DNA from: VBDM01 sp049663805
GTDB lineage: Bacteria; Pseudomonadota; Gammaproteobacteria; Burkholderiales; SG8-39
Length of the DNA: 14,151 nucleotides
Direction: 5' to 3'
NCBI GenBank assembly: GCA_049663805.1
Contig: JBATEB010000224.1
Location: 1-14,151 of the forward strand
Made by a program: the position numbers and the translations under genes. Under the pieces are notes generated by a model, which saw only the letters and a list, made by a program, of their open reading frames with translations, had not been told where the DNA came from and ran no database searches. This document shows positions 8,370 to 13,996 of this stretch, in pieces; within the stretch, counting starts at the first letter, position 1; each line of letters opens with the position of its first letter.

Positions 8370-9935
8370 CTACTTCGTCTTCGGCTCCGGCGCGGGCTCG
8401 TCCTCCTGCGCCCTGCGCGGTCCGGTGCGCGTCGGGACTCCGGCGATCAGGCCGTGGTAATCGGTGTGCCGCGGGTGGATGATCACCACGCCGTCCTCGG
8501 TGATGACGTATTCGCGGATGTCCTTGCTGTGATTGCCGCCGCGCATCTTGATCACCATCATCACCTTGCGAAGCTGGCCGTCGATCTCCACGTAACGCAG
8601 GCGGATGATGTCGTCGGTGAGGAACGAAATCGCGTAATGACTGAACTGCAGCGCGTCGAACGTATCCTCCACTTCGACCGTGCTGAGGATCGTGACCCCG
8701 GCGCCGGTCAGCGCCCCGATCATGCGGTAGAGCGACTCGCGAAAGTCGGCGCGGAACCCGGGCGCGAGCGCCATCTCGAAGCCGACCAGCGAATCGATCA
8801 CCAGCCGTTTCGCGCCCACCCTCTTGATGGCGGCCAGGATCGCCTCCATCGTTTCATCCACCGAAAGATCGAGGGGACGGAGGTAGAGGATTTCAAGCTT
8901 TCCCTGGTGTTGCGCCGCTTTCAGATTCAGGCCGAAACTGGCCGCGCGCAAGGCGTAGCCGTCCGGGCGTTCTTCGAAGATCGCCATGACCCCCGCTTCC
9001 CCGCGGCGCAGTCCGGCGGCGATGAATTGCGTCGCCAGAGCCGATTTGCCTGTCCCCGACGGCCCGGCCACCAGGACGCTGTCGCCTTCGACAAGGCCCC
9101 CGCCGAGCATCCCGTCCAGCTCGGCAATGCCGGTGGAAAGCCGCCGGTGCCGCTTTCCAAGCAGCTGTCCGCCGCCCAATCCCAGCGTGCGCGAGTAGGC
9201 TTGCAGCCCGTCGGCGCCGATGCTCAGGGTGTGCAGCCCCGGCACGCTCGCCTGGCCGCGCAGCTTGGTGATCTGCAATTTCCGCACCACGGAATTCCTC
9301 TCGGTCACCTGCGAGAGCCAGAAAATGCCGTCGACCATGGTGAACAGCGCATTGTCCCTGATCTCTTCGTCGACGTATTCGCCGACCAGAAACGACGTGG
9401 CTTCCCAGCCGGTCAGGAACTGGGCGAGCCGGTGGAGGAACGATTGCACCGCCGCGTTGCCCGTCCCGCTGGACGCCTTGCGCGCCAGGGTGCGGAAGGA
9501 ATCCACGACCACGACGCCCGCGTGGGCCGCCGTGACCTGCCCGACGATTTCCTCCAGCACCGCGTCCAGATCCTGGTTCATCACTACATCGGACAGGTTG
9601 ACGAAGCGGACCGACTTGCCCACCCTGGATTCGTCGAAGAAGGAAAACTGCTGCTGATAGCGCAGCATCTTGAGGACGGGTTCGCCGAGGACGGTGAAAT
9701 AGAGCGCGGGTTTTTTCGGCGTCCCGTTGGCGAAGGCGATTTGATGCACCATCGTGGTCTTGCCGCAACCCGGTGCGCCCGCGACCATGTTGAAGGAAAA
9801 TTCCGGGATGCCGCCGCCGAGGATCTCGTCCAGGCCGGTGACGCCTGTCGGTATGCAGCGGATCCTGACCTTCGCCGGCATGCGCGCGGCTTTCTTCGGC
9901 AGCTTGCGCCTGACTTTCTCGTTGGCTTTCTTCAT
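8370..9935 (-). CDS. KaiC-like double-domain RecA-type ATPase
   Basis: This 521-residue protein has two tandem KaiC/RecA domains, the usual KaiC layout. Domain I (about 24-250): Walker A GAPGCGKT (53-60), Walker B VVVVD ending at D145. Domain II (about 262-490): Walker A GPSGTGKS (291-298), paired glutamates FEE (320-322), Walker B VIDS (379-382), then YVEI (448-451) and KMRG (463-466). A basic N-terminus and a Pro/Glu-rich tail flank them. In cyanobacteria KaiC is a hexameric autokinase/ATPase and clock core; proteobacterial relatives without KaiA act in stress, envelope or rhythm-like functions or are unstudied. Domain I has G84-E85 where KaiC has two glutamates. By hand alignment the KaiC phosphosite pair Ser431/Thr432 reads S437-F438 here. 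The ATG at 9935 was chosen because GGGAG lies 6 bases upstream; the longer frame to 9992 would overlap the preceding gene. Family sure, role unknown. Confidence 0.92.
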   Translation of the reverse strand: MKKANEKVRRKLPKKAARMPAKVRIRCIPTGVTGLDEILGGGIPEFSFNMVAGAPGCGKTTMVHQIAFANGTPKKPALYFTVLGEPVLKMLRYQQQFSFFDESRVGKSVRFVNLSDVVMNQDLDAVLEEIVGQVTAAHAGVVVVDSFRTLARKASSGTGNAAVQSFLHRLAQFLTGWEATSFLVGEYVDEEIRDNALFTMVDGIFWLSQVTERNSVVRKLQITKLRGQASVPGLHTLSIGADGLQAYSRTLGLGGGQLLGKRHRRLSTGIAELDGMLGGGLVEGDSVLVAGPSGTGKSALATQFIAAGLRRGEAGVMAIFEERPDGYALRAASFGLNLKAAQHQGKLEILYLRPLDLSVDETMEAILAAIKRVGAKRLVIDSLVGFEMALAPGFRADFRESLYRMIGALTGAGVTILSTVEVEDTFDALQFSHYAISFLTDDIIRLRYVEIDGQLRKVMMVIKMRGGNHSKDIREYVITEDGVVIIHPRHTDYHGLIAGVPTRTGPRRAQEDEPAPEPKTK

Positions 9936-9941
9936 CGGTTT

Positions 9942-9946
9942 CTCCC
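9942..9946 (-). promoter_or_regulatory. Ribosome binding site fixing the KaiC-like start
   Basis: On the minus strand AAGGGAG ends 6 bases before the ATG at 9935. The alternative start at 9992 has no comparable site and lies inside the preceding gene, so this site decides the start. Confidence 0.7.
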
Positions 9947-9976
9947 TTTTCTCCCGCTGAAATCCGGTTCGTTGAG

Positions 9977-10357
9977 CTACAATGCCGGCCACGCTTCGCG
10001 CGTCAGCCGCAGCGTCAGATCCTCGCCGATGAACGCCACCAGCAATTCGAGCAACTCGGCGAGCAGCTCGACCTGGCCCTCGGCGATCTCCCGGGGGTCG
10101 ACTTGCGGGTCGAGTTCCAGGGAGCCATCCGCATCGAGCCGCAGCGCGCCCAGCGACGGGGCTTTCCCCCGGGCGCGCGCGAGCGCGCGCGAGACCAGCG
10201 CGCGATACCCGCCGCTGCCCATCAGGACCGCCAGCTTCGGACGCAGCTTGTCGAAGACGGGGAAAACCGCCGGCGTCCCGGACGATTTCCTTCCCCGGGT
10301 CTCGTGGGCAATGAGACGCCGGGCGAAATTCCGCGAGCGTGAGACGGCCTGAGTCAT
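9977..10357 (-). CDS. Uncharacterised 126-residue protein in KaiC operon
   Basis: I do not assign a function. The 126-residue protein is soluble, with a strongly basic N-terminus (RSRNFARRL), a middle Ala/Arg-rich segment, an acidic turn (LDADGSLELDPQVDPREIAEGQ) at about 73-94, and a C-terminal amphipathic helix rich in Leu/Glu that ends in LRLTREAWPAL. No catalytic motif, metal site or nucleotide-binding loop is visible. Reasons to believe it: it fills the only sizeable gap in the operon, its frame has the codon pattern of its neighbours, a GGAAG lies 8 bases upstream of the ATG, and it ends 41 bases before the KaiC-like start with no overlap. I have the impression of similar small proteins in proteobacterial genomes but cannot name a family. 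Position suggests an adaptor or regulator for the ATPase (inferred). Confidence 0.75.
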   Translation of the reverse strand: MTQAVSRSRNFARRLIAHETRGRKSSGTPAVFPVFDKLRPKLAVLMGSGGYRALVSRALARARGKAPSLGALRLDADGSLELDPQVDPREIAEGQVELLAELLELLVAFIGEDLTLRLTREAWPAL

Positions 10358-10417
10358 TTCAGCGTCTTCCCTTGCAGGGTATCGAGTGTCGGGCAGGCGG
10401 GGGGAGGGCGGAGCATG

Positions 10418-11185
10418 TCATGCGGCGACGGCGTCGGTACCCTGCCGGTAGCGCACGTCGGACAGCAGGCGGTTCAACTCCTTCCTGACCACCGCGTAGC
10501 ACTCGCATGCGCGGGTCTCCAGGCCGGAGCGCTCGAGCACCGCGATGTGGCCGCGGCGGTAGCTGATGAATCCGGCTTGCTGCAATCTCCCGGCGGCCTC
10601 GGTAATGCCTTCCCGGCGCACGCCGAGCATGCTGGCGATCAGCTCCTGCGTCATGATCACCTCCCGCGAGGGGACCCGATCGAGGGTCAGCAACAGCCAG
10701 CGGCACAGCTGCTGCTCCACCGTATGGTGCCGATTGCAGGCCGCGGTCTGGGACATCTGCGTCATCAGCGCCTGGGTGTAGCGCAGCAACAAATTCTGCA
10801 TCAACCCGCCGCGATTGAATTCCTCCTTCAGCAAGCGGGCCTCCAGCCGGTAGGCGTGGCCCGCGATCTGCACCACGGCCGAGCTCGAAGTGGTATTCCC
10901 TCCCATGAAGAGCGATATTCCGACGACGCCCTCGTTGCCCACTCCCGCGGATTCGGCCGATGCGCCGGACTGCATGACGTTGTGCAGCGACACCACGGCG
11001 GTGGTGGGGAAATAGGCGTTGCGCAACGCTCCGCCGGGCTCGTAGATGACCCTGCCGAGCGTCATCGGGACGCGTTCCAGATGGGGAGACAGGCGCTCGA
11101 ATTCAGGCGCGGGCAAGGCGGCGAGAAGGTGGTTCTGGTTCGGACTGTGAGGCGATGTCATCGCTTCGGCATCGGGATCTTGCAT
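10418..11185 (-). CDS. Crp/Fnr-family transcriptional regulator
   Basis: This 255-residue protein has the cyclic-nucleotide-binding-like beta barrel fold (about 25-125) and a C-terminal winged helix (about 150-220). The helix-turn-helix reads MTQELIASMLGVRREGITEA, with R191 and E192 aligning with Crp Arg180 and Glu181, while Crp Arg185 is replaced by E196. The Arg-Ser of the Crp cAMP pocket is absent (the region reads TTSSSAVVQIAG) and there is no N-terminal cysteine cluster of the Fnr type, so the effector is neither obviously cAMP nor an Fe-S cluster. A Cys-rich tail (ACECYAV) is visible near the C-terminus. The ATG at 11185 lies one base after the REC-PAS stop, pointing to coupled translation; an internal ATG at 11161 is a possible alternative. 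It probably controls its own operon or a stress regulon (inferred). Confidence 0.9.
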   Translation of the reverse strand: MQDPDAEAMTSPHSPNQNHLLAALPAPEFERLSPHLERVPMTLGRVIYEPGGALRNAYFPTTAVVSLHNVMQSGASAESAGVGNEGVVGISLFMGGNTTSSSAVVQIAGHAYRLEARLLKEEFNRGGLMQNLLLRYTQALMTQMSQTAACNRHHTVEQQLCRWLLLTLDRVPSREVIMTQELIASMLGVRREGITEAAGRLQQAGFISYRRGHIAVLERSGLETRACECYAVVRKELNRLLSDVRYRQGTDAVAA

Positions 11186-11186
11186 T

Positions 11187-12011
11187 CTATTTCTTTGCGG
11201 TGAGTTCCACGCCGATTCCCCGGTAACCGATCAGGTGACTCGACCGGTTGAACATCGGCTCCCCGCTCACCTGAAATTTTTGCTGCGAGCCGTCGCCATT
11301 GACGCGGCTGAAGACGAAATCCAGGAAGGGCTCCCGGGCCGCAATCTTTTCCTGCAGGAGCTTGCGCTCCTCCTCGTTCCAGCCCGTGACCTGCTCGCCG
11401 GGTATGTTTTCCGACAGCCCGTCGACCCGGATTCCGAGCATCTCCAGGACCGGGCCGGAGACTCGGGTGAATTTCCCGTTCTCGTCCTGCTCCCAGTACC
11501 AGTCGGAGGCCAGCTCGGTCAGGCTGCGATAGCGGGCTTCGCTTTCGCGCAGCTCGGCGGTCCGTTCCTCCACCTTCCGTTCCAGCTCCTTGCTGTAATT
11601 CTCGAGCTTCCGGTACAACAGCCGCACCACCAGCATGTTGCGGATGCGCGTCTTGACCTCGACCAGGTCGAACGGCTTGCTGATGAAGTCCCTTGCGCCG
11701 GCCTGCAAGGCGCGCAGCTTGTGGCCGGGCTGGGCCGTGATCACCAGCACCGGAAGGTAGACGTCGTCGGCGTTGGTCTTGAGGCCTTCGATCACCTGGA
11801 ATCCGTCCATGCCGGGCATCTGCAGATCGAGCAGGATCAGGTCGTAGCGGTTCTTGCGATGCAGCGCGCAGACCTCGTGCGGATCCAGGGTCGAGGCAAT
11901 CGAGGTGTAGCCGGCTTCGCGCAGCATCTGCTCCAGCAGAGCGACGTTGGACTTCTGATCGTCGACGACCAGCAGGCTGGCGTTGAGAATATCGGACTCG
12001 GCAACGGGCAC
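11187..12011 (-). CDS. REC-PAS response regulator without output domain
   Basis: With the GTG start at 12011 this is a 274-residue protein. REC (about 12-130) carries D17-D18, phospho-acceptor D62 in LLDLQMPGMDG, T92 and K112, and matches the REC of the GGDEF protein at 6001-7011 without gaps: I count about 88 identities in 120. A short coiled coil (ENYSKELERKVEERTAEL) leads into a PAS domain (about 155-272) with SDWYWEQDENGKF at its start and the IGYRGIGVELT motif at its end. No HisKA, GGDEF, EAL or DNA-binding domain follows, so it may act by protein contact, as a phosphate sink, or as a sensor feeding the kinase. The GTG was preferred because GAGGAG lies 7 bases upstream and because this start lines up with that of the paralogue. 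The longer frame to 12284 has no support. It is the first gene of the six-gene operon. Confidence 0.88.
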   Translation of the reverse strand: MPVAESDILNASLLVVDDQKSNVALLEQMLREAGYTSIASTLDPHEVCALHRKNRYDLILLDLQMPGMDGFQVIEGLKTNADDVYLPVLVITAQPGHKLRALQAGARDFISKPFDLVEVKTRIRNMLVVRLLYRKLENYSKELERKVEERTAELRESEARYRSLTELASDWYWEQDENGKFTRVSGPVLEMLGIRVDGLSENIPGEQVTGWNEEERKLLQEKIAAREPFLDFVFSRVNGDGSQQKFQVSGEPMFNRSSHLIGYRGIGVELTAKK

Positions 12012-12018
12012 GCTTGCG

Positions 12019-12023
12019 CTCCT
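12019..12023 (-). promoter_or_regulatory. Ribosome binding site fixing the GTG start of the REC-PAS gene
   Basis: AGGAG on the minus strand ends 7 bases before the GTG at 12011, near ideal spacing. No in-frame ATG nearby has such a site, which supports the GTG start. Confidence 0.75.
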
Positions 12024-12043
12024 CGTCGTTGTTTTTGCTCTCA

Positions 12044-12054
12044 ATAGTATGATC
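12044..12054 (-). promoter_or_regulatory. Possible -10 region of the KaiC-module operon
   Basis: The only AT-rich patch in the intergenic region reads GATCATACTAT on the minus strand, offering overlapping weak -10 hexamers (GATCAT, CATACT, TACTAT). No -35 match is seen at 17 bases, which would fit an activator-dependent promoter using the dyad at 12076-12091. The call rests on position and composition only. Confidence 0.22.
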
Positions 12055-12075
12055 GCGATCTTGCCGGCGGGCATC

Positions 12076-12091
12076 TGTGCGCTGGCGCACA
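12076..12091. promoter_or_regulatory. Crp-type dyad TGTGC-N6-GCACA
   Basis: A 7-bp perfect inverted repeat, TGTGCGC and GCGCACA with a 2-base centre, lies in the gap upstream of the operon. Written as TGTGC-N6-GCACA it agrees with the Escherichia coli Crp consensus TGTGA-N6-TCACA at 8 of 10 half-site positions, with the two mismatches symmetric. Its centre is about 72 bases upstream of the GTG start of the REC-PAS gene. The second gene of the operon encodes a Crp/Fnr-family regulator, making autoregulation a reasonable guess. The DNA is GC-rich, so chance occurrence is possible. Confidence 0.4.
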
Positions 12092-12210
12092 CAAGCCGAT
12101 GCCGCGGGTCGTCGGGGTGCGGGCGGCGGTGGCGGCCGGGGAGCGGTTCGCCGGGCGGGATTTCCGTGGGCGGGGGGCCCCGGCCGCGGCGGCGCGCGAC
12201 TTCGTGCAGC

Positions 12211-12226
12211 GGCGCCCGCGGGCGCC
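12211..12226. repeat. 16-bp perfect palindrome just after the superoxide dismutase stop
   Basis: GGCGCCCGCGGGCGCC reads the same on both strands and lies 2 bases beyond the dismutase stop codon. It could form a hairpin that protects or ends the transcript, but no T-tract follows on the minus strand. The rest of the 12012-12228 gap is very GC-rich and shows no convincing gene. Confidence 0.4.
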
Positions 12227-12228
12227 GG

Positions 12229-12933
12229 TCAAGTCGTTGCCTCGAGAAGAGACCCGCCATCGCTCTCCCAACGTTCTTCGGCACCGTGGTCGGAGTTCTG
12301 GAAGCGGCCGGCGGCTTCTCCCCAGTTCGCCACCGACCACCAGCCCTTGAGATAGTCGGCGCGCCGGTTTTGGTGCTTCAGGTAGTAGGCGTGTTCCCAG
12401 ACATCGTTGAGCAGGAGGGGAAAGTGGCCCTGCATCAGGGGATGGTCGTGGCCGGAGGTGGTGGTCACCTGGAGCCTGCCGCCGTCTTTCTGCGCCCGCA
12501 CCAGCCACACCCACCCGGACCCGAAGAGCTTCGCGCCCGCTTCCTCGAAGCGGGCCTTGAACGGCTCGAAGCCGCCGAAATCGCGCTCGATCGCCTCCGC
12601 GAGCAGGCCCGTGGGCGCGCGCGCTCCCTTCGGCGACATCGCGCGCCAGAACAAGCCGTGGTTGACGTGCCCCCCCGCGGCGTGATGCACCGCCGCCCGG
12701 ATCTTCTCCGGCACCCTGGAGAGATGGAGCAGCAACCAGGACGCAGTGCGTCCCTGCAGCTCGGGAAAGGCCTCGAGCGCCGAATTCAGCGCCGCGACGT
12801 ACGAGGCGTGATGCATGTCGTGGTGCAGCACCATGGTGCGCGCGTCGATATGCGGCTCGAGCGCCCCAGGCTCGTACGGCAGCGGAGGCAGCAGGTGCTT
12901 CGTCGATCCCCGTGCGGCCACGTTTGCGATCAT
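12229..12933 (-). CDS. Fe/Mn-family superoxide dismutase
   Basis: This 234-residue protein converts superoxide to peroxide and oxygen. The metal ligands of the family are all visible: H37 (LHHDMHHASY), H92 (GGHVNHGLFW), D177 and H181 (DVWEHAYYL); Y45 matches the gateway Tyr34. There is no signal peptide, so it should be cytosolic. Most of the sequence resembles Mn-type SodA (AGGH with Gly, FGSGW), but the SodA segment ANQDSPL reads SGHDHPL here, so H162 replaces the Gln146 that holds the metal-bound water. Metal choice therefore cannot be called and I give no sodA/sodB symbol. A 20-residue Glu/Ser-rich C-terminal tail goes beyond SodA. The ATG at 12933 overlaps the preceding lipoprotein stop as ATGA, indicating coupled expression. 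The frame is open further upstream to 13089, but that stretch is the lipoprotein gene read in another phase. Confidence 0.93.
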   Translation of the reverse strand: MIANVAARGSTKHLLPPLPYEPGALEPHIDARTMVLHHDMHHASYVAALNSALEAFPELQGRTASWLLLHLSRVPEKIRAAVHHAAGGHVNHGLFWRAMSPKGARAPTGLLAEAIERDFGGFEPFKARFEEAGAKLFGSGWVWLVRAQKDGGRLQVTTTSGHDHPLMQGHFPLLLNDVWEHAYYLKHQNRRADYLKGWWSVANWGEAAGRFQNSDHGAEERWESDGGSLLEATT

Positions 12934-13154
12934 TTCTTGTCTCTGCCGATCTGGTTGCCGATGACGCCGCCGACCACCGCGCCGCCGACCGTTCCGCCGG
13001 TGCTGCCGCCCGTCAGCACGGCGCCGCTGACCGCGCCGACGCCCGCGCCGAGCGCGGTATCCTGGTCGCGTCGCGACATGTCGCCACAAGCGCCCAGGCC
13101 GGACAGCACCGCCGCCGCAAGCGCGCCGACTGCAAACCCGTGCATCGTTTTCAT
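12930..13154 (-). CDS. Small glycine-zipper lipoprotein (OsmB-like)
   Basis: This 74-residue precursor has a signal peptide with a lipobox ending LGAC at C23, so it should be lipidated and exported. The mature part begins GDMSRRDQDTALG and is dominated by two Gly-rich stretches (GAGVGAVSGAVL and GTVGGAVVGGVIGNQIG) in the GxxxG style of glycine-zipper proteins such as OsmB and Rickettsia 17-kDa antigen relatives, which are thought to insert in or brace the envelope. AAGGG lies 8 bases before the ATG. The stop overlaps the dismutase start. A second ATG three codons in is a possible start. In OsmB the gene is osmotic-stress induced; here that is only an analogy. Confidence 0.87.
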   Translation of the reverse strand: MKTMHGFAVGALAAAVLSGLGACGDMSRRDQDTALGAGVGAVSGAVLTGGSTGGTVGGAVVGGVIGNQIGRDKK

Positions 13155-13215
13155 GGTTGATACCCTTGCGTGGAAATCAAGTTACCGGCCGCTTCGAGCC
13201 CCGGTCGCAATTCCT

Positions 13216-13581
13216 TCATCGACCTCCGGCCACCGCGGCGCCCTTCACGCCCACTTTGCTTTCGACACCTTTCACCCCCACCACTTCGCGCGCAACCGCG
13301 AGCGCGCGCTCGACCTGGGCCGGGTCGTCGACGAGTCCGCTCAACCGGACTTCCCCCTTGCGGGTTTCGATCTCGAAGTAAAAACTCCTGAGGTCGGGGT
13401 CGGCGAGCAGCGCGGACTTGACCCGGGTTGCAAGCATGCTGTCGTCGATCTCCGTCGCCGCGCTGGTGCCCGCCGGCGGCGTTCCGGCCGCCTCCTGGGG
13501 CTGGTTGCAGCCGGCGAGGGCGAGGGTCATCAGCCCCGCAAGCGTCGTGCTCAAAACGAGCGATCCAGGGCGGGTTTTCAT
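13216..13581 (-). CDS. BON-domain lipoprotein
   Basis: This 121-residue precursor has a lipoprotein signal with the lipobox LALAGC (C25), then a short Ala/Thr/Pro linker and a single BON domain (about 45-115): SMLATRVKSALLADPDL, an FEIETRKGEVRLSGLVDD strand pair, and AVAREVVGVKGVESKV. BON domains occur in OsmY and related periplasmic proteins and are thought to bind phospholipid membranes. GAGGA lies 9 bases upstream of the ATG at 13581; the longer frame to 13773 runs over the neighbouring gene and is rejected. It lies 44 bases after the preceding gene and 61 before the glycine-zipper lipoprotein, on the same strand, consistent with an envelope-stress group. Confidence 0.9.
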   Translation of the reverse strand: MKTRPGSLVLSTTLAGLMTLALAGCNQPQEAAGTPPAGTSAATEIDDSMLATRVKSALLADPDLRSFYFEIETRKGEVRLSGLVDDPAQVERALAVAREVVGVKGVESKVGVKGAAVAGGR

Positions 13582-13625
13582 GTGAAAGCATCCTCGTGCG
13601 GAGCGTCGCGACCGCGTCGGGCGAC

Positions 13626-13916
13626 TTACCCCATCATCTGACCGGTCTTTTGTCTGCTCGCCTGCTCGCCGGGAAGGTCGACGACGAGCAGCAGGTCGTT
13701 GCCGAACCGGGTGACCCCGGGATGCGCCATCAGCTGCCGTTCCTGCTCGGCGGATTGGAGCCGCAGCAGGCACAATGCCTGCCGTTTTCCCGGCCGCTTC
13801 ATGGTCAATATGTCCATGTGGGCGATCTCGCCAAAATCCGAGAAGACCTCATGGATCATGGAACTCAGGACCGCAACGTCCTTGCACCCAGCCAATGCTT
13901 TCGAAAGGTCTCGCAT
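13626..13916 (-). CDS. Small protein with possible RRM-like fold
   Basis: I do not recognise a named family. With the ATG at 13916 the protein has 96 residues; GGGAA lies shortly upstream. An earlier TTG at 13949 would add 11 residues but has no better site. The pattern is helix (DVAVLSSMIHEVFSDFG), strand (HMDILTM), basic loop (KRPGKRQ), strand (ALCLLRL), helix (SAEQERQLM), loop, strand (DLLLVVDLP), which matches the beta-alpha-beta order of an RRM-type ferredoxin fold. Aromatic RNP residues are not clear, so RNA binding is only a suggestion. No signal peptide. It sits between the glutaredoxin-type gene and the BON lipoprotein on the same strand. Confidence 0.72.
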   Translation of the reverse strand: MRDLSKALAGCKDVAVLSSMIHEVFSDFGEIAHMDILTMKRPGKRQALCLLRLQSAEQERQLMAHPGVTRFGNDLLLVVDLPGEQASRQKTGQMMG

Positions 13917-13996
13917 ATCGTTTCCCGGTCCGGTTCGCTCCGTAATCAACGCCCGTTTTGTCCCGTCGTCTTGCGCCGGTCGCGGGGCATCCCGGC

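Noticed and set aside
8370..9935. A true circadian clock locus
   Set aside because: No KaiA or KaiB is present, the phosphosite pair is altered, and KaiC-like proteins are widespread in non-photosynthetic bacteria without a known clock.
7014..10352. A 1112-codon open frame on the plus strand opposite the kinase and KaiC-like genes
   Set aside because: It crosses several real genes and their junctions, its product is low-complexity Arg/His/Asp/Gln, and every gene beneath it has clear conserved motifs.
12049..12062. Fnr-like site ATGAT-N4-ATCTT upstream of the operon
   Set aside because: Only 7 of 10 consensus bases match, the symmetry is limited to GATCGCGATC, it overlaps the possible -10, and the encoded regulator lacks Fnr cysteines.
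12012..12284. N-terminal extension of the REC-PAS protein to an upstream ATG
   Set aside because: It would overlap the dismutase gene and has no domain, while the GTG at 12011 has an excellent ribosome site and matches the start of the paralogue.
11983..13641. A 552-codon open frame on the plus strand opposite the dismutase and lipoproteins
   Set aside because: The product is a compositionally biased shadow; the minus-strand genes have signal peptides, lipoboxes and metal ligands.
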